From: Tillandsia leiboldiana
Taxonomy: Eukaryota; Streptophyta; Magnoliopsida; Poales; Bromeliaceae
Direction of reading: 5' to 3'
Assembly: GCA_029204045.2 (NCBI GenBank)
Contig: CM055072.1
Location: forward strand, 10,294,854 to 10,358,853
Length of the DNA: 64,000 nt
Below, piece after piece: positions 1 to 7,751 of the stretch. The notes below the pieces were generated by a model. It had not been told where the DNA came from and did no database searches. It saw only the letters and a program-made list of their open reading frames with translations. Position 1 is the first letter of the stretch. Each line of letters starts with the position of its first letter. The position numbers were made by a program, and so were the translations under genes.

Positions 1-88
1 TTTGACCGTCGTTATTGTGTTTTAACGACTAAAAAATAATCTATAACGACCAGTTTTCCCTTCTTTATATACCAAATTTCTTGTAGTG
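1..88. mobile_element. CACTA (En/Spm) DNA transposon terminus
   Basis: The block ends with TTTCTTGTAGTG (77-88), the reverse complement of CACTACAAGAAA, the classic CACTA terminal inverted repeat. The preceding bases repeat a short subterminal motif in both orientations (GTCGTTA near 8-14, TAACGAC near 23-29 and 43-49), as subterminal repeats of this superfamily do. Right after it, sequence matching the SireB gag begins with CGG (89-91), the probable 3-bp target duplication. Most of the transposon lies outside the window, so strand and autonomy are unknown. Confidence 0.72.
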
Positions 89-322
89 CGGAGCGGACTC
101 AACGGGATCAAAAGTAACATCAATTCAATAGAGTTCACTCAACCCACCAAAGGTCTGAGCCACAACATCAATCATACAAGTGGATCATTGCGAGGCAAAG
201 ACCTAAGGTGGATCAACAGTCAAAGCTATCATCTCCCAACCACAATGAATCAAGACAACCCAAAATCCGACGATTTTGGATTAGGAAAGGTGATATCTTT
301 CCTTGTCTTAAGTTCTAAATAG
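89..322 (+). pseudogene. gag C-terminal remnant (SireB-1)
   Basis: DNA matches the gag tail of the minus-strand copy ending at 49680 (for example the stretch encoding RFWIRKGDIFPCLKF there). Small indels shift the frame, so the open frame at 86-322 reads a mixture of frames, and its apparent start lies inside the CACTA end. The zinc-knuckle part has been lost to the CACTA insertion. Not expected to make a functional protein. Confidence 0.75.
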
Positions 323-719
323 CTTATGACTGTATGTAATGCTTTGATTGGTTTTCCTTTCATATTTTTCTGAATCTCTGCATTACATGTTTTCAATGCT
401 CTTCGTTTTTATGTTTTGTGTTTGAACAAAAGGGTTTTAACGAACAAGTGCATTGAATAAAAAGGATTTCACTGTCAATCACTCCAATTTAATTTTATAT
501 GAATTATCAACTTTACTCTATAATCATAATTCTTGAAGATACTTCATTATAATAGTTTTTGATAATTATATTCATCAAATTTTAGTAATCATGTGTGATC
601 TTTAGATGATTATTCTATCTCGGTTGTGTGAGTTCTTTGTGATAAACATGAGACAACCGATAGACTAAAATTTGGGATTTAATTCTTTCACATAAGAGAT
701 TGTATTTTCGTACAAGGGT

Positions 720-985
720 AATGAAATGAATTGCAAAAGATGTGGAAAGAGTTACACCCGAAAGGAGTGTGAAAACTACCACCACATGTTGGAAAGAGCT
801 GCCACCCCGGTCGTCCGGTCTGTGTGTGAAGCTACCACATGTTTTGATGCTTGAAAAATATTTTTTTTTTTTTTAAATTTTTAGTTGAAGCATTCGGAGA
901 TTCATATTCAAAGTTCTTATATTTTGAACAATCTCCTGGTTGGTATAAGGTGGGATAGTTGAAAGATGCTCAAAGAGCCACCCTT
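720..985 (+). other. Conserved structured non-coding module (SireB copy)
   Basis: Blocks such as AAAAGATGTGGAAAGAGTTACA, GTGTGAAAACTACCACCACATG and GGTTGGTATAAGGTGGG are shared with SireA at 17115-17350, while the sequence between them has diverged. A small hairpin with loop TCGT has stem CCGG/CCGG here and CTCGG/CCGAG in SireA. GCTC-AAA-GAGC near the end can form a second hairpin. Conservation of non-coding DNA between two families with different coding content suggests a cis-acting role such as packaging or reverse transcription. That role is inference. Confidence 0.6.
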
Positions 986-1469
986 AGGTATTTTAGTGCT
1001 TATCTCAAATTTGAAAGGGTAAAATTCAAAATTGATGTCATTTGGAAATCTCTGTAAGTCATCTTTGTAAATCCGTTACATCTTGATAGACTTTGGATGT
1101 CAAGATTATTTTTGATGACTTGTGTTTGACGTATATAATATGAAAAACGGTTTATAATGTCTTATCTTTGTTTTTCATGATTTCGGAGAAATCTTTTTAA
1201 TTTTCGTAAAATTAATAGGATTGAATGACATCTATGTGATCTCATATTATTTTCAAGCACTTAAATTATTTTCTTGATGGAATGCAAATCGGTATTTGAA
1301 AGATTTCAAATTTTGAATTTGTTTCAAGAATTTTTGTGATTTTTGCCTTCGAGGACCGGTACGAAATCTGCGTTTTTGTTATATACCGGAACTGAGCTTT
1401 TATCTCTCTTTCTCTATGAACTAATGCTGTTAGTGATTTCTTTTTGCCTATATTCACTGTTTGACAATT

Positions 1470-1525
1470 TGTGACAAAAAGGGGGAGAACAGAAATAGGT
1501 GGAGAACAGAGATGCTCAAGATAGG
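1470..1525 (+). promoter_or_regulatory. Secondary polypurine tract cluster
   Basis: TGTGACAAAAAGGGGGAGAAC is followed by further purine runs (ATAGGTGGAGAACAG, GATAGGGGGTGAT). The first copies the context of the real polypurine tract (GTCACGAAATTGCCAAAGGGGGAGA) about 390 bp downstream. SireA has the same arrangement at 19050-19075. Extra polypurine tracts are, as I recall, a reported Sirevirus trait. Use as a plus-strand primer is not shown. Confidence 0.55.
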
Positions 1526-1854
1526 GGGTGATAAAGAAAAGAGATGATGAAAAAGGAACCGAAAAACAAAAAGAACCAAAAGGACGAATCAAATGTAGGA
1601 TATAATTTTAATTTCTTACAACTGACTTTTGATTTGTTTGGAGTTTTGTTTTGTAGGATCTACATCACTTTAAGACTCCAAGTCCTAAGTCATAGAGTTT
1701 GTTCTAAGACTGGTTCAAATGTAATTTTTGTTTATTGGATCTTTCACGCAAAGAAAGTCAATGATTTGGTGATGACATTGAGTTTCGATTTTTTGGTTTA
1801 AGATGAGTGTCTTGAGCGTTTTATGTATTTTTGGGATTTGTCACGAAATTGCCA

Positions 1855-1865
1855 AAGGGGGAGAT
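1855..1865 (+). promoter_or_regulatory. Polypurine tract of SireB-1
   Basis: AAAGGGGGAGAT lies directly against the LTR start TGTTACGG at 1866, the position of the plus-strand primer in LTR retrotransposons. The same tract borders the LTRs at 48124, 52919 (minus strand) and 19641. Confidence 0.85.
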
Positions 1866-2174
1866 TGTTACGGCTTTTTGTGTTGGCATATTTCGTGAGT
1901 TGAGTCGGAGTCTTGAAGTGATCAAATTGTCAATCAGCAATCAAAGACTCAGAGAAGATTCAACAAGAGCTCAAGTTGACACTCAGTGTTTTGAGTCTTG
2001 AAGATTGAAGATGAAGAATTGTGGATCAATTACATCAATCTCAAGGAAAATGGATTCGGATTGATTAGGGGCGTTTAACTAAATAATTTTGGTGAACCGA
2101 ATACATTTGTGTAGTTTAGAAACACTTGGATAAGTTTTCATTGCTTAAAAATCAAAAACTGGACAAATTGGATG

Positions 2175-2415
2175 TTCAGAGTCCGGATCAGAATTCCAGT
2201 CCTGAACCAGTCCGGATCAAAATTCCAGTCCGGACCCCGAACTATTTTTTCAGGAAAATTGCTGAAAAAAAGACGACAGTCCTGAACCAGTCCGGATCAG
2301 AATTCCAGTCCGGACTGAAATCCACGGTCCGGACCCCGAACCTTGTTTTTTTAGGAATTGCTGAAAAAAAGACGACAGTCCGGACCGAGCCAATCCAGTC
2401 CGGACCGTCGTGCGG
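2175..2415 (+). promoter_or_regulatory. U3 palindromic TCCGGA repeats (SireB)
   Basis: Eight TCCGGA cores, mostly in the context AGTCCGGATCAGAATTCC or GGTCCGGACCCCGAAC, lie 60-300 bp upstream of the TATA box. The arrangement suggests an enhancer made of repeated palindromic binding sites. Copy number of these units differs between sister LTRs elsewhere in the family. Confidence 0.6.
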
Positions 2416-2471
2416 GAAAAAATCTGTTAAGTCAGTTTTTGATTCTTATCTCTTTCCAAAGGTTTCTAAAC

Positions 2472-2479
2472 TATAAATA
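2472..2479 (+). promoter_or_regulatory. TATA box of SireB LTR
   Basis: TATAAATA in the context AAACTATAAATAGACAC, downstream of the palindromic repeats. A transcription start about 30 bp further on would put the hairpin array in the RNA leader. Confidence 0.7.
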
Positions 2480-2704
2480 GACACTTAGGGTTTCTCAAGA
2501 ACTACCGATTAATTTATAAAACACTTGAGAGCAACCCTAGAGGCTAGGTTTTTATCGTTCTTCTTTATAGCCTCTTTTAGGTCAATTCGATGGTTCTTCC
2601 AAGATCTATCTTTTGTCGAATTGATCTAGTCTTTGCTTAGAGATTCCTTCTACGGTTCCTCAATGATAATCTAAGCAAAGGATCACCATCGAAGCTTTTA
2701 TCAA

Positions 2705-2816
2705 GTTTGCGTCGTGGATTCGACGTAGCATCGTGGATTCGATGTGTTGAAGGCGTTTCGTGGATTCGAAACGTGTGCTCGTGGATTCGAGTGGCGTTCG
2801 TGGATTCGAACGTGTG
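2705..2816 (+). other. Array of five hairpins with constant loop TGGATT (SireB LTR)
   Basis: Five units share the loop TGGATT closed by CG/CG, with different but self-complementary stems: CGTCG/CGACG (2710-2725), CATCG/CGATG (2729-2744), CGTTTCG/CGAAACG (2754-2773), CTCG/CGAG (2778-2791) and CGTTCG/CGAACG (2795-2812). Several extend by a G-U pair. It is located in the predicted RNA leader. A simple tandem repeat would have identical flanks. Here the flanks differ but each matches its own partner, which points to a structured nucleic acid. Function unknown. Confidence 0.8.
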
Positions 2817-3099
2817 CAGAGGACGTGCAATCGGTGAGCGCAAGGTCCGAAGAAGTTGAAGGAGGGGTTTGTGTTACGGAATTTGAGTTGGCGTAGTTTC
2901 GTGAAAGGTTCAAGTCTTGAAGATTGAAGGTGAAGAAAGTTGGATCATTTAACTCAATCTCAAGAAAGAAGAATTCAAAAGGATCAGGTATGTTTAACTA
3001 AAGATTATTGGTGATCCGAATACTTCTTGTAGTGTAGAAACACCTGGAAGAATATTTAATTGCATAAAAATCAAAAACTGGTGTTCAGACATGTTCAGG

Positions 3100-3350
3100 A
3101 TCCGGATCAGAGCCAGCAGTCCGGATCCCGAAGGTTGTTGTTTCATACATTACTTCAATCCGGATCGCAGCATCTCACGATCCGAATCCCGAACGTTGAG
3201 TTTTCTGAATTGTATGAACGATCCGGATCAGGCATTCCGATCCGGATCAGGCATTCCGATCCGGATCCCGAACGATTGTTTTTCTGGAAACCGTCTTTCT
3301 TGCTACTGCAATCCGGATCGCCCAAATCCGATCCGGATCGCCGTCTGTTA
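3100..3350 (+). promoter_or_regulatory. U3 palindromic GATCCGGATC repeats (SireA)
   Basis: Eight intact TCCGGA cores plus one decayed copy (GATCCGAATC), often as the 10-bp palindrome GATCCGGATC followed by CCGAACG or AGGCATTCC. They end about 60 bp upstream of the TATA box. The same palindrome reappears in an internal promoter-like block at 17685-17780. Confidence 0.6.
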
Positions 3351-3405
3351 AAATTCCAGAAATGTTAGGTTTTTGATTCTTATCTCCTTCCAAATGTTTC
3401 TAACC

Positions 3406-3413
3406 TATAAATA
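3406..3413 (+). promoter_or_regulatory. TATA box of SireA 5' LTR
   Basis: TATAAATA within TAACCTATAAATAGACCC. The same octamer is at 20156-20163 in the 3' LTR. Confidence 0.7.
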
Positions 3414-3698
3414 GACCCTATGACTCTTTTTTTAGGGCTAATCCAAAATAATCACATAGGGCCGTCATATTCATATATCATTTCATACGGCCTAGATCCA
3501 CATATAGAGAAGAAAGGAAATCATTAGAGAATACTCTATGTTTCTTCATCTATATTGATTAGTTTGATTCTAGGTTTTCATACTCACATCTGGAGTTGAA
3601 TCAAACTAATGAATACTTAGATGGTATTTCCGATCTATCTTTGATCTAAGTATTCGGCGGATCATCACCACCCAAAAACAACGATTTCCCCAAAATCG

Positions 3699-3876
3699 GC
3701 GCGTGGATTCGCGTGTCCTTGTGGATTCAAGGTTCAACCGCTCTCGTGGATTCGGAGCGAGGCACGTTCGTGGATTCGAAGGGTGCTACTGGGTGAAGAC
3801 CGTGGATTCGGTCGGACGTCGTGGATTCGACGTTGGACGCCGTGGATTCGGCGTTGGGCGCAGATCGTGGATTCGA
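3699..3876 (+). other. Array of eight hairpins with constant loop TGGATT (SireA LTR)
   Basis: Loops TGGATT with stems CGCG/CGCG (3700-3713), CCTTG/CAAGG (3717-3732), GCTC-bulged T-CG/CG-GAGC (3740-3758), TTCG/CGAA (3767-3780), GACCG/CGGTC (3798-3813), ACGTCG/CGACGT (3816-3833), ACGCCG/CGGCGT (3837-3854) and a weak last one, TCG/CGA (3865-3876). Only unit 2 closes with a TG/CA pair instead of CG/CG, and it is still complementary. The array repeats in the 3' LTR at about 20449-20626. It lies about 290 nt after the TATA box, inside the predicted leader. The 82-residue ORF across it is a by-product. Confidence 0.8.
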
Positions 3877-4180
3877 GAGGCGTCGCGGAGCGAGCGGAGA
3901 AGATCCTCTAGGAGCGTATGGAAAAGGTTGAGTCGTAAGTGTGTACGGTAAATCACCTTGTACGTGTTTTAATTCTAGTGGATTTCGCCGTGTTATCGGT
4001 CCCGTGGTTTTTTACTCCGGTGATGGAGTTTTCCACGTAAAAATCTTGCGTGTTATTTTTATTTCCGCACTGGATTTTTTATCGCAACAATTTTTGAGTG
4101 TTTATACGTTTACACCTATTCACCCCCCTCTAGGTGTTTTTTTCCCCTATTTAGATCTACATTATATATAACCCAACAAG

Positions 4181-4192
4181 TGGTATCGGAGC
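4181..4192 (+). promoter_or_regulatory. Primer binding site (tRNA-Met)
   Basis: TGGTATCGGAGC begins 2 nt after the 5' LTR end. It is complementary to the 3' end of plant initiator tRNA-Met except for one change (TGGTATCAGAGC in all other elements here). The single G may be a tolerated wobble. Confidence 0.85.
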
Positions 4193-4211
4193 GGGAATAG
4201 GGTTGTAAACA

Positions 4212-7200
4212 ATGGTTGAAGGTGGAAACATCAATCGACCCCCTTTCTTCGATGGAACAAATTATGCGTACTGGAAAGTACGGATGAAAGCCTTTTTAAT
4301 TTCCATCGACGAAAGGGTGTGGCAATCAATTGAATTAGGATGGTCTAATCCAACTGAAATTATCTCTGATGTTCGCACCTTAAAACCTAGGTCGAAATGG
4401 ACCAAGGAAGAGTTAGATTCATCTTCTTACAATGGCAAGGGAATTAATGCTATTTTTAATGCCTTATCTCAAACTGAATTCTCTCGCGTCTCGGCATGTG
4501 AGACTGCGAAAGAAATCTGGGATGTTCTTCAGGTTACACATGAGGGAACTAACCTCGTGAAGATTCAGAAACTGCAAATGCTTACGAGCAAGTTTGACTC
4601 TATCTTGATGGCAGAAAATGAATCTTTCACGGACAACTATACACGATTGCAAGATATCGTAAACTCATGTGCTAACCTGGGAGAGAAGATTCCAGAATTT
4701 AAGGTTGTAAGAAAGATCTTAAGAACTCTTCCTGAACGATTTCGCCCAAAGGTTACAGCCATTGAAACTATTAAACACCCGGACGAAATGCGTGTAGAAG
4801 AATTAGTTGGTTCATTACAAACATATGAAATGACATTTACTACTAACAATTCTTCTGGAAAATCATCCTCTTCTAAGTCTTCAGGTTATGCGTTGAAAAC
4901 AACTAAGGAAGAAGACGCGGATACATCCTCCTCAGACGATGACGAGAACCTTTCTATGGAGGAATTTGAGAAGCAGCTCGCTCTCTTGACAAGGAAGTTT
5001 CGCCGCAACTTTCGAAGGGGTAATTCAAGTAAATCTCCATCCTTCGGAAAGTCGAACAAAGGCAAGGGTACTTCAAGTTACAAGTCAAGAAAACAAGAGA
5101 ACTTCTCAAAGGATAAGAAAAGTTCAGAGGGACAACTACAATGCTTCAAATGTCGAGGCTACGGCCACATTGCAACGGAGTGTCCCAACAAGTATCCGGC
5201 AAAGAAGAAGGCGATGCAAGTCGTCACTTGGGATGAAAACTCAACGTCAAATGAGTCGTCTTCAAGTGATGAAGAAAAGAGCTCCACGGCATTCCACGCG
5301 TCCATATCTTCACCCTTCATGTGCTTAATGGCAAGTACATCCGAGTCATTGTCCAACTCCACTGTTGAAAAGAATGCAACGGACAACGAATCGGATGATT
5401 CGGAAGGTGAAGATTTTGCTTTAGCCTACCACAGACTTTTGAGGGATTCAAAGAAAGTGGCTAAGCAAAACAAGAGTTTGAGAGGGAGAGTGCATGATCT
5501 CGAAGAAGAAGCAAAAAGAGCAACTTCTCTCTCAAACGCTCTTGAAGTGGAAAGGGAAAATCTGATAAAAGTAAATGTTTCCCTTCAAGAGTCCAATGAG
5601 CTTTTTGAGAAGGAACATACAAAACTGGTGGATAAAGCGGATCACTTCTCAAAGCTCTACAACGAGGCTCGACAGGATAACCTGGAAATGACAAAGACCA
5701 TTTTCCAACTCAAGGATGACTTGAAGCGATTCTCTTCAGGAAGGAGTAAGTTGGATAGGCTTCTTGGTCTTGGTCAAACAAATCGGTTCGGCCTCGGGTA
5801 CACTCAAACTGGAAACAGTCCAAGTTCGAGTGGGACAGTTTTTGTGCCTCAGTCGGTATCTCCTCCTCCGACACCGGAATTCAAGACAAACAACGACAAC
5901 AAACTTACTTCATCCTCTTTGGGATCGTCAAGATCTAAGGTATGTTTTCGTTGTGGTGTTTCAGGGCACATAAGAAGATATTGCAAGACGGGAGTCAAAC
6001 GCTCACCTCAAACACCTCTTGCAATTACTACCACAAAGGTGATTCCTCGGAAATCAATTGCAAATCATTTGAAGGAAAAGAACCTTGATAGTTTACCGCG
6101 CAAGACGACTTCATCAAGGAGCAGCAATCGTTTTAACAAGACGCTTTCACCTAGGCATATAACTTCACGACCATTACCGACGCATTCCAAAAAGGTTTGG
6201 GTGCGCAAAGGTGAAATCTTTCCTTGTCTTGTTACCAATGTTTCCTTGCATGCATATGATAGTTCATCTTGGTATCTGGATAGCGGGTGTTCCCGTCACA
6301 TGACCGGTGACAAAAATAGTTTTCAAAATCTTGAGAAAATCTCCGGAGGACTCGTTGTTTTCGGAGACGGTCGATCTTCCAAAATTGTTGGAAAAGGAAC
6401 AGTAGCTATTCCAGATGGCCCGGTTCTAAATAATGTGTTATTTGTTGATGGTCTTAAGACTAATCTCATAAGCATAAGTCAACTTTGCGACAATGGTTTT
6501 TCAGTTAACTTTTCATCTGTTGAATGTGTTGTAACTGATAAGGACCATGTCTTCTTTTTAAAGGGGGTTAGATCTGAAAACAATTGTTATGTTGTTCCTA
6601 ATAAATTTTCTAAAAAATGTAACCTAGTTTCTTTGGATAATGAAACACTTTGGCATGAAAGGCTAGGTCACTTAAATTTTAAGGAACTTGCTAGAATTTC
6701 AAACAAGGACGTGGTCAAGGGGGTTCCAGAACTTTTGCATAAACAAAACGTTGTGTGTGGGGGTTGCCAAAAGGGAAAACAGTCTAGGACTGCACACAAG
6801 AACTTGAACCACGTTGGTACAAAACGGCCTTTGGAACTTTTGCACATGGATTTAGTGGGGCCAACTCGTCAACCATCTTTGGGAGGTAAATGGTATATTT
6901 TCTTGATGATTGATGATTTCTCTCGATATTCTTGGGTAGCATTTTTAAAAGAGAAAGCTGATACTTTTGATTCTTTTCACGAGATTTGCCTTCGTATTAT
7001 GATTGAAAAGAATGAAAAGATCATTCGTGTTAGAAGTGATAGAGGTGGAGAATTCGTTAACTCTAAATTCATTGACTTTTGCACTTCAAACGGTATTAAG
7101 CATGAATTCTCTGCACCCTATACACCTCAACAGAATGGTGTTGTCGAGCGCAAAAACAGGGTTGTTCAAGAGATGGCGTTTGTGATGCTTCATAGCCGGA

Positions 7201-7751
7201 ATTTACCGCTACATTTTTGGGCTGAAGCTGTGAACACCGCTGTCTATGTCATTAATCGAGTGTATTTGCGCCCAGGAACTTTAAATACACCATATGAGCT
7301 GTGGTTTAGTAGAAAACCGGATATCAAATACTTTCGTATCTTCGGGAGTCGATGTTACATTTTACGTGACCGTGAAAATCTTGGAAAGCTTGACTCTCGA
7401 AGTGACGAAGGGATCTTTTTGGGTTATTCTACAAATAGCAGAGCATATCGAGTATTTAACATCGAATCTAAGACGATCGTAGAATCTATAAATGTTAAAG
7501 TAGATGAAGCTTTTCACTTTGGATCTGGAAAATCTACCCTCGATATCTCTCTAGATGATGATTCACCTGCCATTGCATCATCTCATAATAATACTTCCAA
7601 TATTAATGATGCATCTAATGGTTCTTCAAGTTTATCTGATGTGCAGGAATCATCTCATATACCTCCGAGTACTTCGTTTCAACAAACGCTACGAATCTCC
7701 AAGGATCATCCGGAATCGAATATTATTGGAGATCCACAAAGAAGGAGTTAG
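4212..7751 (+). CDS. Gag-protease-integrase polyprotein, SireA copy 1 (frame broken at 3' end)
   Basis: 1179 residues. The start is the first ATG after the primer site. Gag opens with the FFDGTNYAYWKVRMKAF motif of Sirevirus and related copia gags. A first zinc knuckle CX2CX4HX4C is at residues 311-324, a long coiled coil at about 405-520 and a second knuckle at 578-591. The protease has D690-S-G. The pre-integrase HHCC finger is H815, H820, C849, C852. The integrase catalytic triad is D880, D943, E979 with the expected 35-residue gap. The frame ends because one A is added near 7738 relative to copy 2 (15160-15165), followed by a stop. RT and RNase H should be fused downstream, so the stop is probably an assembly error. 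Gag would form the particle, protease cleave the polyprotein and integrase insert the cDNA. Confidence 0.93.
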   Translation: MVEGGNINRPPFFDGTNYAYWKVRMKAFLISIDERVWQSIELGWSNPTEIISDVRTLKPRSKWTKEELDSSSYNGKGINAIFNALSQTEFSRVSACETAKEIWDVLQVTHEGTNLVKIQKLQMLTSKFDSILMAENESFTDNYTRLQDIVNSCANLGEKIPEFKVVRKILRTLPERFRPKVTAIETIKHPDEMRVEELVGSLQTYEMTFTTNNSSGKSSSSKSSGYALKTTKEEDADTSSSDDDENLSMEEFEKQLALLTRKFRRNFRRGNSSKSPSFGKSNKGKGTSSYKSRKQENFSKDKKSSEGQLQCFKCRGYGHIATECPNKYPAKKKAMQVVTWDENSTSNESSSSDEEKSSTAFHASISSPFMCLMASTSESLSNSTVEKNATDNESDDSEGEDFALAYHRLLRDSKKVAKQNKSLRGRVHDLEEEAKRATSLSNALEVERENLIKVNVSLQESNELFEKEHTKLVDKADHFSKLYNEARQDNLEMTKTIFQLKDDLKRFSSGRSKLDRLLGLGQTNRFGLGYTQTGNSPSSSGTVFVPQSVSPPPTPEFKTNNDNKLTSSSLGSSRSKVCFRCGVSGHIRRYCKTGVKRSPQTPLAITTTKVIPRKSIANHLKEKNLDSLPRKTTSSRSSNRFNKTLSPRHITSRPLPTHSKKVWVRKGEIFPCLVTNVSLHAYDSSSWYLDSGCSRHMTGDKNSFQNLEKISGGLVVFGDGRSSKIVGKGTVAIPDGPVLNNVLFVDGLKTNLISISQLCDNGFSVNFSSVECVVTDKDHVFFLKGVRSENNCYVVPNKFSKKCNLVSLDNETLWHERLGHLNFKELARISNKDVVKGVPELLHKQNVVCGGCQKGKQSRTAHKNLNHVGTKRPLELLHMDLVGPTRQPSLGGKWYIFLMIDDFSRYSWVAFLKEKADTFDSFHEICLRIMIEKNEKIIRVRSDRGGEFVNSKFIDFCTSNGIKHEFSAPYTPQQNGVVERKNRVVQEMAFVMLHSRNLPLHFWAEAVNTAVYVINRVYLRPGTLNTPYELWFSRKPDIKYFRIFGSRCYILRDRENLGKLDSRSDEGIFLGYSTNSRAYRVFNIESKTIVESINVKVDEAFHFGSGKSTLDISLDDDSPAIASSHNNTSNINDASNGSSSLSDVQESSHIPPSTSFQQTLRISKDHPESNIIGDPQRRS

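Larger units (their letters stand above)
323..1865 (+). other. SireB-1 non-coding spacer between gag and LTR
   Basis: AT-rich, without a credible ORF. It aligns throughout with the reverse complement of 48124-49679 and 52919-54480. It contains the conserved module at 720-985, a cluster of polypurine-like tracts at 1470-1525 and the terminal polypurine tract at 1855-1865. In autonomous copia elements pol would precede this segment. Here gag runs straight into it. Confidence 0.8.
89..2871 (+). mobile_element. SireB-1: 3' part of a gag-only Sirevirus-like element
   Basis: This is a + strand copy of the family seen on the minus strand at 46904-55201. It holds the gag tail, about 1.5 kb of non-coding spacer, a polypurine tract and the first 1006 bp of the 3' LTR. 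The LTR is interrupted by SireA after 2871 and resumes at 20934. The 5' part is cut off by the CACTA insertion and the window edge. No pol sequence lies between the gag tail and the LTR, as in the minus-strand copies. Confidence 0.85.
1866..2871 (+). repeat. SireB-1 3' LTR, first part (split by SireA)
   Basis: Starts TGTTACGG after the polypurine tract. Order: U3 with eight TCCGGA palindromes (2180-2410), TATAAATA (2472-2479), leader with five hairpins (2710-2812), then the SireA insertion. It continues at 20934-21185 and ends AACCAACA. Removing SireA and one GTTTG copy gives about 1258 bp, in line with the 1220 and 1249 bp LTRs of the minus-strand copies. Confidence 0.93.
2872..4178 (+). repeat. 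SireA 5' LTR
   Basis: TGTTACGG...CCCAACA, 1307 bp. U3 palindromes at 3100-3350, TATAAATA at 3406-3413, hairpin array at 3699-3876. Compared with the 3' LTR (1288 bp) it has exactly one extra copy of the 19-bp unit GATCCGGATCAGGCATTCC, which accounts for the whole length difference. The first and last bases resemble SireB LTRs, so the two families share ends recognised by the same kind of integrase. Confidence 0.95.

Noticed and set aside
3699..3876. CRISPR-like repeat-spacer pattern
   Set aside because: Repeats are 8 bp and the spacers pair with each other. The setting is a plant LTR.
3703..3951. 82-residue ORF, identical at 20453-20701
   Set aside because: It lies across the hairpin array in both LTRs of one element, so identity reflects LTR duplication. 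Composition follows the GTGGATTC repeats.
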